Below are positions 16,570 through 24,023 of a stretch of 64,000 bases of DNA, piece after piece; position 1 is the stretch's first letter; each line of letters begins with the position of its first letter. The notes under the pieces are model-generated. The model was not told the origin of the DNA. It searched no databases and worked only from the letters and a program-made list of their open reading frames with translations. The DNA lies in assembly GCA_002842515.1 (NCBI GenBank), contig PHDC01000001.1, positions 62,001-126,000 of the forward strand, written 5' to 3'. A program made the translations under genes and the position numbers. This DNA comes from Bacteroidetes bacterium HGW-Bacteroidetes-5 (lineage in GTDB: Bacteria; Bacteroidota; Bacteroidia; Bacteroidales; UBA932).

Positions 16570-18738
16570 TCAAGAAAGATATCTCTGAGGGAGTGTGAAA
16601 TAAAATTTACTCCCTTTCCCACTTTCACTTTGTGCAAAAATTTTACCTCCCAATCGCTCAATAAACTCTCTGCATAAAAGTAGTCCCAATCCTGCTCCCT
16701 GTTCGTTTTCGGTTCCTGCTGATGCAATCTTTTCTGTAATCTGAAACAGTTTAGATACTCTTTCATCGTCAATACCCACTCCGTTGTCTGTGACAGTAAT
16801 TAAAAGTTCATTCTCATCTGATGATGCGGTTACATTTACACTTCCACCTCTGTAACTATATTTGACTGCATTACTTATTAAATTTCTTAACACAGTATTA
16901 ATCATATGCTTATCCACATAAAGATCTATGTTTTTATCAAATGAGAAATTGAGTTTTATCTCCTTGTTGTTGGCAATACGCTCAATGGAGTCGTTGGCAA
17001 GAATAAAGATGTTTTTTATAGTAGTTCTGTCACTCTCAGCTTCAAGTTTGTTTGTTTGTGACTTAGCCCACTCTGTTAGATTTCCCAGCAACTCATTTGC
17101 AAAGTTTGCAGATTTATTAATTGATTTTAGAAAATCAGACAGAACATCGGGATCAAGTTCTGCCGTCTCTCTTGCCATTAAGCTTGATAGATTTGTTATA
17201 TTATTGAAGGGATCCTGCAAATCGTTTACAATTATTGAAAATAACTTATCTTTTGTTGCGTTTGAGGTGATAAGCTCATTGGATTTTTTCTCAATCTCTC
17301 TCTTCTGCCGTACAAGTTCAATATTGGTTTTACGTTTGTCATAATATGAGTATAATGAGCCTAAAAACAATATAACCAATAAAATAAGACCTGCAATAGT
17401 GAAGTATAAAATGACTTTCATACGCTTCTGTTGCTCTGCCTTAATAATATCCTCTTCATACCTTGCCAAAGCCTGCGCCTGTTTCTCTTTTTCGTACTTA
17501 TACTTGTATTCAAGACTCACTACCTCTTTTATGTTCTCCTCATTAAAAATACTGTCATTCAATTTCTTAAATTGAATATGACTTTCGAAAGCCTTTCTGT
17601 AATTGTTTTTTGCTGAGTGAATTTTTGAGAGCTGCCCGTAACCAACCATCTGATGTTCAAGGATTCCCATCTCGTTTGAAATTGAAAGACTATTTTCAGT
17701 CAACTCAAGAGCTCTCTCTAATTTGCCCAGATCAAAGTAGATATCACCCATTTTTAGGTAAATCTCACTCATAATGTTTTTGCTGCCGGTCTCTTTAGAA
17801 AGTATTAGAGACTGCTCATAGTAATTAAGTGCATCCGGAAATTTGTTCTGTTTTTTGTATAGTGAACCAAAATTATTCATCGAGAGCATCTTTCCAAATT
17901 TGTTTCCCTCTTGTTCCTCTATTTTTAATGCCTTTGAATAGAGATCTGCAGCTTTTAACAGATCATTCTCATCTTCATATATTTTCCCAAGATTATTATA
18001 TAGAGAACCAAGTTTTTTGTTGCTTTTTTGCTCTTCGTAAATTGTCTGAGCTTTTTGATATGAGTCAATTGCAAGCAAATTGTTATTTTGTTTCATATAT
18101 ACTATTCCAAGATTGGTATATATATCTGCAATGAAATTTCTGTCATTAATCTCTTCAGCTATAAGAAGAGCATTTTGCAAATCTTCAGTAGATTTTGGAT
18201 AGTTACCCTGCATTTGATATATTACTCCCATCATTTGGAGACACTCTATCACGTGTCTCTTATCATTGAATTCCAACGCTATATTTCTGCTGTCATAGAA
18301 GAACTCGATAGCTTTTGGGTAGTTACCCATTTGGAAATAGACATAGGCCATATCGCTCCTACAAAAACAGATTCCTCTTTTATCACCAATGTTTTGATAT
18401 ACATTGAGAGATCTCTTATAATAGTCCAGAGACAGGTTGTATTCGAATTTTTCACGAAAATATCTTCCGGTTAATTTCAAGCTGTTTGCCATCCCTTTTT
18501 GGTAGCCGAGGCTATCGCTTAACTGTGAAGATTCCAGTGTGTATTTAAGTGCCATTTCCGGGTTTGTGAGAACCAACTCAGATGCGATCCTATTCATTAA
18601 ATTTACTCTTATTGTGTCTACAGCAGAGTGTGTTTTTAATATTGCTATCAGAGAGTCTGCCTTGTTGTTCTGTCCGAATGACAATATTTGAGTAAAAAGC
18701 AGAAGAATTGCGAAAGATGTTTTTCTAACCATTATCAA
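16570..18738 (-). CDS. TPR histidine-kinase homologue lacking the phospho-accepting histidine
   Basis: 722 aa. Signal peptide (MIMVRKTSFAILLLFTQILSFG), about nine TPR-type repeats over residues 30-400 (predicted periplasmic), a coiled coil, one membrane segment at about 441-462, then a DHp-like and a HATPase domain. Where this group has F-S-I-I-A-H-D-L, this protein reads FSIIVNDLQDPF: Asn505 (AAC, complement of 17224-17226) replaces the His. The ATP-binding domain keeps its N box (NTVLRNLISNAVKYS), DNGVGI, GAGLGL and GGKI. It may therefore bind ATP and act as an allosteric pseudokinase or modulator. No response regulator is nearby. A TATATTTG element lies 64 bp upstream. Confidence 0.85.
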   Translation of the reverse strand: MIMVRKTSFAILLLFTQILSFGQNNKADSLIAILKTHSAVDTIRVNLMNRIASELVLTNPEMALKYTLESSQLSDSLGYQKGMANSLKLTGRYFREKFEYNLSLDYYKRSLNVYQNIGDKRGICFCRSDMAYVYFQMGNYPKAIEFFYDSRNIALEFNDKRHVIECLQMMGVIYQMQGNYPKSTEDLQNALLIAEEINDRNFIADIYTNLGIVYMKQNNNLLAIDSYQKAQTIYEEQKSNKKLGSLYNNLGKIYEDENDLLKAADLYSKALKIEEQEGNKFGKMLSMNNFGSLYKKQNKFPDALNYYEQSLILSKETGSKNIMSEIYLKMGDIYFDLGKLERALELTENSLSISNEMGILEHQMVGYGQLSKIHSAKNNYRKAFESHIQFKKLNDSIFNEENIKEVVSLEYKYKYEKEKQAQALARYEEDIIKAEQQKRMKVILYFTIAGLILLVILFLGSLYSYYDKRKTNIELVRQKREIEKKSNELITSNATKDKLFSIIVNDLQDPFNNITNLSSLMARETAELDPDVLSDFLKSINKSANFANELLGNLTEWAKSQTNKLEAESDRTTIKNIFILANDSIERIANNKEIKLNFSFDKNIDLYVDKHMINTVLRNLISNAVKYSYRGGSVNVTASSDENELLITVTDNGVGIDDERVSKLFQITEKIASAGTENEQGAGLGLLLCREFIERLGGKIFAQSESGKGSKFYFTLPQRYLS

Positions 18739-18801
18739 TCTTTGAAATTAGCTTACTTTGGCCCTATTAAGGCATATTATATGGATATTAGGCCTTATAT
18801 G

Positions 18802-18809
18802 CAAATATA
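18802..18809 (-). promoter_or_regulatory. Promoter -7 element (TATATTTG) for the kinase homologue
   Basis: Minus-strand TATATTTG, 64 bp before the ATG at 18738. It would allow the kinase homologue to be expressed apart from the upstream 45-aa ORF. The leader has a short TAAGGC/GCCTTA repeat of doubtful meaning. Confidence 0.45.
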
Positions 18810-18890
18810 AAGATTTATTCATTGCAGACTGCACTAGGAAACCTGCAAAGATTAATTGTGTTTGAGAGCTTTTTTTCTAATGGGAAAGTA

Positions 18891-19028
18891 TTACCTGGAT
18901 TGGTTGGTAATAGTATTAGGTTGGCATTTTGTAAAATAGACATTCATTCTGTATGTGATAAAAGAGATAACTGCAACCAAGCCTAATATGAGTAATAAGA
19001 GCCGGGGATTGAATTTTACTTTTAACAT
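18891..19028 (-). CDS. 45-aa single-pass membrane peptide (unrecognised small ORF)
   Basis: ATG at 19028, stop TAA at 18891. The peptide starts MLKVKFNPR, has one hydrophobic helix at about residues 9-24 (LLLLILGLVAVISFIT), then a short polar tail with one Cys (YFTKCQPNTITNQSR). The basic N-terminus predicts N-in, C-out. It is the first ORF behind leader hairpin 2, starting 38 nt after the 3' arm, just as the ferredoxin-like gene follows hairpin 1. The kinase homologue starts 152 bp downstream. I do not recognise a family. Support comes from position and composition only. Confidence 0.45.
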   Translation of the reverse strand: MLKVKFNPRLLLLILGLVAVISFITYRMNVYFTKCQPNTITNQSR

Positions 19029-19066
19029 AATTGTGAAAGTTAATTACAACAAATAATCATAGAAAC

Positions 19067-19158
19067 AGAAATCATTATAACACTTGGTGGCCATTGGCGA
19101 CTAACCTTTAAAACTGCTGAATTAATATTTTATTACTACCAGTGTTATAATGATTTCT
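19067..19158 (-). promoter_or_regulatory. Leader hairpin 2, perfect 18-bp arms, conserved 12-nt loop motif
   Basis: AGAAATCATTATAACACT at 19067-19084 is exactly complementary to 19141-19158, around a 56-nt loop. In transcript sense the loop holds GGTTAGTCGCCA (19094-19105), identical to the motif of hairpin 1. It begins 21 nt after TAAATTTG and ends 38 nt before the 45-aa ORF. The arms share no sequence with those of hairpin 1, yet length, loop size and motif are kept, as expected if the fold is selected. Confidence 0.65.
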
Positions 19159-19179
19159 ATCTTTTCATTATCATCGATG

Positions 19180-19187
19180 CAAATTTA
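19180..19187 (-). promoter_or_regulatory. Promoter -7 element (TAAATTTG), module copy 2
   Basis: Minus-strand TAAATTTG, full TAnnTTTG match, with a TTGAC about 22 bp upstream as a loose -33 element. It drives hairpin 2 and the 45-aa ORF. Confidence 0.6.
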
Positions 19188-19224
19188 GTCAAGAATCGCT
19201 TAGATATGTCAAGACAACTATATT

Positions 19225-19240
19225 GTTGCGAAAAGTTGCG
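19225..19240 (-). promoter_or_regulatory. Proximal operator, module copy 2 (CGCAACTTTTCGCAAC)
   Basis: Minus strand CGCAAC-TTTT-CGCAAC: two perfect direct hexamers 10 bp apart. It sits 37 bp upstream of the promoter element, the same as in copy 1. Because the second hexamer repeats rather than inverts the first, this site favours direct-repeat recognition over a simple palindrome. Confidence 0.55.
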
Positions 19241-19289
19241 CTTTTTTAAAAGTTAATATACTATTAATATAGTGATTACAATTATAAAT

Positions 19290-19305
19290 GCAGCGTTTTG
19301 TTGCG
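19290..19305 (-). promoter_or_regulatory. Distal operator, module copy 2 (CGCAACAAAACGCTGC)
   Basis: Minus strand CGCAAC-AAAA-CGCTGC. Starts exactly 65 bp upstream of the proximal site, as in copy 1. The central four bases vary among sites (TTTG, TTTT, AAAA) while the hexamers are kept, consistent with protein contacts in the hexamers. Confidence 0.55.
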
Positions 19306-19389
19306 TTTTTTTAAATAATCAAAAGGTATTATTTTACGATTTGGAGATTTAATTAAACAATAAAAAAGAGACTAACAAACTTTTTACTA

Positions 19390-20244
19390 TTATCTCTTTG
19401 ATGACGGGCCTTGACTCTCACCCATCTTATAAACCATAGATCTTACAATTTGTGCCCACTCAAAATGAGAGTGTGTTTTGTCAAAATATTTGTACGAAAT
19501 AGGCTTTCCTATTGTAACCTTAATGGTTTTGCCTCGTTTGAGAAACATCTCTCTGGGCAATAACATAAGTTCAATATTTACCTTAATTCCAAGAAACTCT
19601 CTTATGGAATTTATTAAATAGAACAGTCGGGAGTTTGTACCGTGAAAAAAAATTGGTACAACATCTCTTTGATTTGAAATTGCCTTAGTAATGAAGCTCT
19701 TTTGCCAGGGAAGATCTTGTATTTTTCCATCCCGTCTTCTGGATACTATTCCTGCAGGGAAATGGGTTATTGCAATATCTTCACGGTATGTTTGCTCAAG
19801 CGCCCGCAGATAATCTTTAGAGGAGCCCTCAAATACATTGACAGCAACGATAAAAGGGTGTAGTTGAGGTACAAACATAAATGCATCATTAGCGATTGCT
19901 TTAAGTTCTCCGTACCTCCTGCTCACAAGATAGGTTATTATCAGTCCATCTGCAAAACCAAAAGGGTGGTTTGCAGTAAAAAAACACTTTCTGTTCTGTG
20001 GCAGATTCTCAAGCCCCTCAATCTCAAGTTTAATATTGAACTCCTTGATTACATTCTCAAGAAATTCAGCCCCAACTGAATTTGAATATTTATTTAACAG
20101 TTGGTTGGTCTCTTGTTGGTATACTATTTTTGATATAATTCGGATAACAAACTTAGGGAGCTTATTGAGAAGCCCTGCATTTCTTTCGCTGATAATTTTT
20201 TCTATATCAATGTATTTATGCTCTTTATTGCTTGGTTCTGCCAT
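19390..20244 (-). CDS. PlsC-like lysophospholipid/glycerol acyltransferase family protein
   Basis: 284 aa, probably membrane-associated at the cytoplasmic face. The acyltransferase block I is NHPFGFAD (N-H-x4-D, residues about 91-98) and block III resembles THFPAGIVSRR. The sequence around them (FFTANHPFGFADGLIITYL, FVPQLHPFIVAVNVFEG) fits the Bacteroidota branch of 1-acyl-glycerol-3-phosphate acyltransferase-like proteins. Some of these acylate lipids other than lysophosphatidate, including ornithine or glycine lipids, so the acceptor is uncertain. A TACATTTG element 19 bp upstream gives it its own promoter, separate from the ilv operon. Confidence 0.72.
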   Translation of the reverse strand: MAEPSNKEHKYIDIEKIISERNAGLLNKLPKFVIRIISKIVYQQETNQLLNKYSNSVGAEFLENVIKEFNIKLEIEGLENLPQNRKCFFTANHPFGFADGLIITYLVSRRYGELKAIANDAFMFVPQLHPFIVAVNVFEGSSKDYLRALEQTYREDIAITHFPAGIVSRRRDGKIQDLPWQKSFITKAISNQRDVVPIFFHGTNSRLFYLINSIREFLGIKVNIELMLLPREMFLKRGKTIKVTIGKPISYKYFDKTHSHFEWAQIVRSMVYKMGESQGPSSKR

Positions 20245-20263
20245 TTTGCTTTCAAATTTTGTG

Positions 20264-20271
20264 CAAATGTA
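20264..20271 (-). promoter_or_regulatory. Promoter -7 element (TACATTTG) for the acyltransferase gene
   Basis: Full TAnnTTTG match on the minus strand, just past the ilvE stop, 19 bp before the acyltransferase ATG. Confidence 0.5.
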
Positions 20272-20289
20272 CAGAATTTAGTCTGATTT

Positions 20290-21303
20290 TCACTTTTCTA
20301 CTGCCAAACACCAGTTGTGTATATCCTTCTCCTCTCCGAATTGTATACCGGTTAGTTTTTTGTAAAGAAATAGGCACATCTTCCCGGTTGTAACGGGATC
20401 TCCTATCATATAACTCTTATTGTTCAACTTGTCATCAATTCTAGATACCGGTAGAATAACAATTGCTGTTCCACAAGCTCCAACCTCTTCAAATGTTTCT
20501 AACTCTTCAAGTTTAATTCGTCTTCTTTCAATAGACATTCCATCATCTTTTGCTAATTGCATTAATGAATTGTTCGTTATTGAGGGTAAAACAGATTCGG
20601 AATCTGGAGTTATATAACTATTCCCCTTAATTGCAAAGAAGTTAGAAGAGGAGAACTCATCAATATATTCGCGTTTGGAAGAGTCAAGATAAAGAACAGA
20701 TGAGTATCCCTCTTTTTTTGCATTTACACCTGCAACAATCGCTGCTGCATAGTTACCTCCAAGTTTGTAGGAGCCTGTTCCCATTGGGGCAGCTCTGTCG
20801 TGATCCTGAGCCAGTAAAACCTTAGCCGGTCTGTTTATTGATCCGGTAAATGATCCGATAGGTATTGCCGCTACAATAAAAAGCACCTCATTAGGAGAGA
20901 CAAGATCAATTTGTGCTCCAACACCAATGACAAACGGTCTTATGTACATAGATGCCCTATATTCATATGGGGGTAGAAATTCTATGTTTTCAAGGACTAC
21001 TCTCTTACAGGCCTCTACAAACATATCTTGGTCAGGAGATGCTATACCGAGATAATCTGCAGATCTTCTAAGTCTTTTTGCATTCTCATAAGGCCTAAAC
21101 AATCTTATTTTTTCATCTTTACCTCTGTAGGCCTTTAGACCTTCAAATGCCTGAATTCCGTAGTGTAATGATGCAGAAAGTGCGCTAATAGAGATGTTGT
21201 CATCTCTTCTACTCTCCAATGGACCCCACTCTCCATTTTTGTAATGAGAGAGTATAATAGTGTTTGTTTTAGTATAACTAAATGTAAGTTTTTCCCAGTT
21301 CAT
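20290..21303 (-). CDS. ilvE: Branched-chain amino acid aminotransferase
   Basis: 337 aa, PLP fold type IV. Transfers the amino group from glutamate to the 2-oxo acids of Val, Ile and Leu, the last step of the pathway. Visible: YGIQAFEGLKAYRG near residue 50, YIRPFVIGVG, PLP lysine in GSYKLGGNYA (about 196), and EVGACGTAIVILPV near 280. Last gene of the six-gene ilv operon, 6 bp behind ilvA. The length fits the about 340-aa branch of the family rather than the about 300-aa one. Confidence 0.93.
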   Translation of the reverse strand: MNWEKLTFSYTKTNTIILSHYKNGEWGPLESRRDDNISISALSASLHYGIQAFEGLKAYRGKDEKIRLFRPYENAKRLRRSADYLGIASPDQDMFVEACKRVVLENIEFLPPYEYRASMYIRPFVIGVGAQIDLVSPNEVLFIVAAIPIGSFTGSINRPAKVLLAQDHDRAAPMGTGSYKLGGNYAAAIVAGVNAKKEGYSSVLYLDSSKREYIDEFSSSNFFAIKGNSYITPDSESVLPSITNNSLMQLAKDDGMSIERRRIKLEELETFEEVGACGTAIVILPVSRIDDKLNNKSYMIGDPVTTGKMCLFLYKKLTGIQFGEEKDIHNWCLAVEK

Positions 21304-21309
21304 AATTAT

Positions 21310-22560
21310 TTAGATAAGAAACCCAAAAAGGTCCTGTTTATTGTTAATATATTCATAAACAACATTGTGTTGTTCCATCCTTTTAATTAGGGAGTTAAAA
21401 TCAGAGGCATCGGCGAGCTCCACTCCAATCACAGCAGGTCCCTGCTCTCTATTTGTCTTTTTTGAATAACTGAAGTGAGTAATGTCATCTTTTGGTCCCA
21501 GAATGTTTCTCACAAAAGAGAGTAATGCTCCCGAGCGTTGCGGAAACCTAATAATAAAGTAGTGTTTCAGACCCTCATATAGCAGAGATCTCTCTCTAAT
21601 CTCTTCGGTCCTACCGATATCATTATTGCTGCCACTAACAATGCAAACAACATTTTTACCCATTATCTGATCTGAAAAGAGAGGTAAGGCAGATATCGAG
21701 AGGGCTCCTGCTGGTTCCACAACTATTGCATTCCTGTTGTAAAGTTCAAGAATTGTGCTACATACTGAGCCTTCAGAAACAGCAACTATATGGTCCAGCA
21801 CATCTTTACAGATGTTAAATGTATGTTCGCCTACTCTTTTAACCGCTGCCCCATCAACAAACCGGTCTATCTCTTTTAATTCACAAATGAATCCATTCTC
21901 AAGAGAGAGTTTCATACTTTGTGCTCCCAAAGGTTCTACCCCCACTATCTTTGTTTCCGGGCTTAAATATTTAAAGACGGAACCAACTCCGGATGCAAGA
22001 CCCCCTCCCCCGACAGGAATAAACAAAAAATCAATCTTCTCTTTACTCTCATTAAATATCTCTAGCCCAACAGTTGCCTGTCCCTCAATAATTTTAGGGT
22101 CGTCAAATGGATGAATAAAGCTGATGTTTTTTTCAACAGAGTATTTTTGAGCTTCACTATTTGCGTCGTCAAAGGAATCTCCTACTAAAACTACCTCAAT
22201 GTAATCTTTACCAAACATCTTTACCTGCTCAATTTTTTGTTTTGGAGTAGTTTCGGGCATAAAGATAATACCTTGAATCTTTAGTAGATTGCAGGAGTAT
22301 GCAACTCCTTGGGCGTGATTCCCTGCGCTTGCACATACAACTCCTCTTTCAATATTCTCTCTCTCGAGAGAAGATATTTTGTTGAAGGCTCCCCTTATTT
22401 TATATGATCTTACTATCTGAAGGTCTTCTCGTTTGAGCATAATATTGGCACTATACTTTTCTGATAGTCCAAGATTTTTCTGGAGTGGTGTAGGGCAAAA
22501 GAGCTCTCCAATAACTTCTGATGCCTTGGATATATCTTCTATTTTGGGATAGTATGACAT
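21310..22560 (-). CDS. ilvA: Threonine dehydratase, biosynthetic type
   Basis: 416 aa. PLP enzyme making 2-oxobutanoate from threonine, the entry step to isoleucine. PLP lysine in SYKIRGA (about 52), PVGGGGLASG glycine loop, and SGSNND near 305. The C-terminal part (about 335-416: HYFIIRFPQRSGALLSFVRNILG) is a single ACT-like regulatory domain, the shorter form of the enzyme, which would be expected to carry the isoleucine feedback site. Spaced 2 bp from ilvC and 6 bp from ilvE. Confidence 0.93.
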   Translation of the reverse strand: MSYYPKIEDISKASEVIGELFCPTPLQKNLGLSEKYSANIMLKREDLQIVRSYKIRGAFNKISSLERENIERGVVCASAGNHAQGVAYSCNLLKIQGIIFMPETTPKQKIEQVKMFGKDYIEVVLVGDSFDDANSEAQKYSVEKNISFIHPFDDPKIIEGQATVGLEIFNESKEKIDFLFIPVGGGGLASGVGSVFKYLSPETKIVGVEPLGAQSMKLSLENGFICELKEIDRFVDGAAVKRVGEHTFNICKDVLDHIVAVSEGSVCSTILELYNRNAIVVEPAGALSISALPLFSDQIMGKNVVCIVSGSNNDIGRTEEIRERSLLYEGLKHYFIIRFPQRSGALLSFVRNILGPKDDITHFSYSKKTNREQGPAVIGVELADASDFNSLIKRMEQHNVVYEYINNKQDLFGFLI

Positions 22561-22562
22561 AA

Positions 22563-23621
22563 TTAAAAGCTTTTATTATCCCTTTCTGGCCTTAAAGACC
22601 TTACACTCTCTCCTGTTTTCCACATTTCACTATCTCTTAGCTCTTCAAGCTCACAATCCAGTTTAGCTCTATAGTCTACTTTACTGTTTGAATCAATAGA
22701 GAGTTGCGCTTCATTTCCTTTAGAGACCTCCTCATAGAGAGACTTAAATATAGGAAGGGATGCATCTCTGAATCTTTTCCACCAGTCCAGGGCTCCTCTC
22801 TGTGCTGTGGTTGAGCAGTTGGCATACATCCAGTCCATTCCATTCTCTGCTACCAGAGGCATTAGACTCTGTGTTAGCTCCTCTACAGTTTCGTTAAAAG
22901 CTTCAGAGGGTGAGTGACCGTTATCTCTTAAAACTTGATACTGTGCTGCAAATATTCCCTGGATTGCTCCCATAAGTGTCCCTCTCTCTCCGGTTAAATC
23001 TGAGTAGACCTCTTTTTTAAAAGTTGTTTCAAACAGATAGCCCGAACCAACCCCAACACCCAATGAGACAACTTTCTCAAATGCTTTTCCTGTATAGTCC
23101 TGATGTATTGCATAACTTGAATTAAGCCCCCTATTTTCAAGAAACATACGCCTAAGAGATGTGCCTGACCCTTTTGGAGCAACCAAAATAACATCTACAT
23201 CTGCCGGTGGCACCACTCCTGTTCTCTCTTTGTATGTTACTGCAAACCCGTGAGAGAAGCAAAGAGTTTTTCCATTATTAAGATGCTTTTTAACTGTAGG
23301 CCATAATTGAATCTGACCAGCATCAGATAAAAGATAGAGAATCATACTCCCCTTTTTGCACGCATCCTCAATTTCAAAAAGAGATACACCGGGAATCCAT
23401 CCATCTTTAACAGCTTTTTCCCAGGTTTTTGAATCTTTTCTTTGCCCGACAATGACATTAAATCCGTTATCTCTTAAGTTCAACGCCTGCCCCGGTCCCT
23501 GAATTCCATAGCCGACTACTGCAATTGTTTCGTCTTTTAATGTTTCCAAAGCCTTTTTCAAAGGAAACTCACTACGGGTAACTACATTTTCCATTACCCC
23601 TCCAAAATTCATCTTTGCCAT
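22563..23621 (-). CDS. ilvC: Ketol-acid reductoisomerase
   Basis: 352 aa, class I length. Isomerises and reduces acetolactate/acetohydroxybutyrate. Rossmann motif VVGYGIQGPGQALNLRDNG (about 35-53) shows the cofactor loop with VGQRKDSKTW; the catalytic helical domain has SDLTGERGTLMGAIQG and ENGMDWMYANCSTTAQRGALDW. The ilvN reading frame runs 13 bp into its 5' end; an alternative ATG 9 bp downstream (MNFGG) would reduce but not abolish the overlap. Confidence 0.95.
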   Translation of the reverse strand: MAKMNFGGVMENVVTRSEFPLKKALETLKDETIAVVGYGIQGPGQALNLRDNGFNVIVGQRKDSKTWEKAVKDGWIPGVSLFEIEDACKKGSMILYLLSDAGQIQLWPTVKKHLNNGKTLCFSHGFAVTYKERTGVVPPADVDVILVAPKGSGTSLRRMFLENRGLNSSYAIHQDYTGKAFEKVVSLGVGVGSGYLFETTFKKEVYSDLTGERGTLMGAIQGIFAAQYQVLRDNGHSPSEAFNETVEELTQSLMPLVAENGMDWMYANCSTTAQRGALDWWKRFRDASLPIFKSLYEEVSKGNEAQLSIDSNSKVDYRAKLDCELEELRDSEMWKTGESVRSLRPERDNKSF

Positions 23622-24007
23622 TTTTGATTGGTTTTTAAATTTAATATTTTTGATTTTTTATAATAACTGCTGTTTAATCTTTTTAGGATGTACTCCGAGT
23701 CACACCTATCCGAAATAATATCTGCAGATATATTGTACATTGCCATCTCTTTAGATATTAAATCCTCTTGATGATAGTAATCCACTTGAAGTACATCAAT
23801 AACATTACCAAGTTGATTTACAATTCTCTCTATTGTATCTGCAGTTGTGATTGCAGATATTACAACGGTACTTATTCCCTTTACAAATGATTCTGAGACA
23901 TTTAGACTCTCAATATTTATCTCCCTTTTAAGGTATGCAGATGTTATCCTGTTAAGGACAGATATCTGATTATTTACAAATGCTACAACAATGTACTCTC
24001 TGTTCAT
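23609..24007 (-). CDS. ilvN: Acetolactate synthase small (regulatory) subunit, short form
   Basis: 132 aa from the ATG at 24007 (MNREYIVVAFVNNQISVLNRI). Residues 4-77 are the ACT domain that binds valine and controls IlvB. The C-terminal domain usual in the 160-190-aa subunits is reduced to about 45 residues ending KTNQKWQR, because ilvC begins 13 bp before the stop. No alternative frame continues it. The upstream in-frame ATG at 24115 lies inside ilvB and gives no ACT-like sequence, so it was rejected. Gap to ilvB is 16 bp. Confidence 0.88.
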   Translation of the reverse strand: MNREYIVVAFVNNQISVLNRITSAYLKREINIESLNVSESFVKGISTVVISAITTADTIERIVNQLGNVIDVLQVDYYHQEDLISKEMAMYNISADIISDRCDSEYILKRLNSSYYKKSKILNLKTNQKWQR

Positions 24008-24023
24008 AATTTCTACTCTTTTA

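Larger units (their letters stand above)
18739..19389. other. 651-bp interval between the kinase homologue and the acyltransferase
   Basis: Not empty. From left to right it holds the kinase promoter (18802-18809), the 45-aa membrane ORF (18891-19028), leader hairpin 2 (19067-19158), its promoter (19180-19187) and two operators (19225-19240, 19290-19305). From 19306 to 19389 I see only AT-rich sequence and a weak stem behind the acyltransferase stop (AAAGAGA ... TCTCTTT then T-rich on the minus strand), possibly its terminator. Confidence 0.6.

Noticed and set aside
19067-19158. Inverted repeats as an invertible DNA segment or transposon ends
   Set aside because: The segment between the arms is only 56 bp with no promoter or gene, the arms of the two copies share no sequence, and no recombinase or transposase is nearby.
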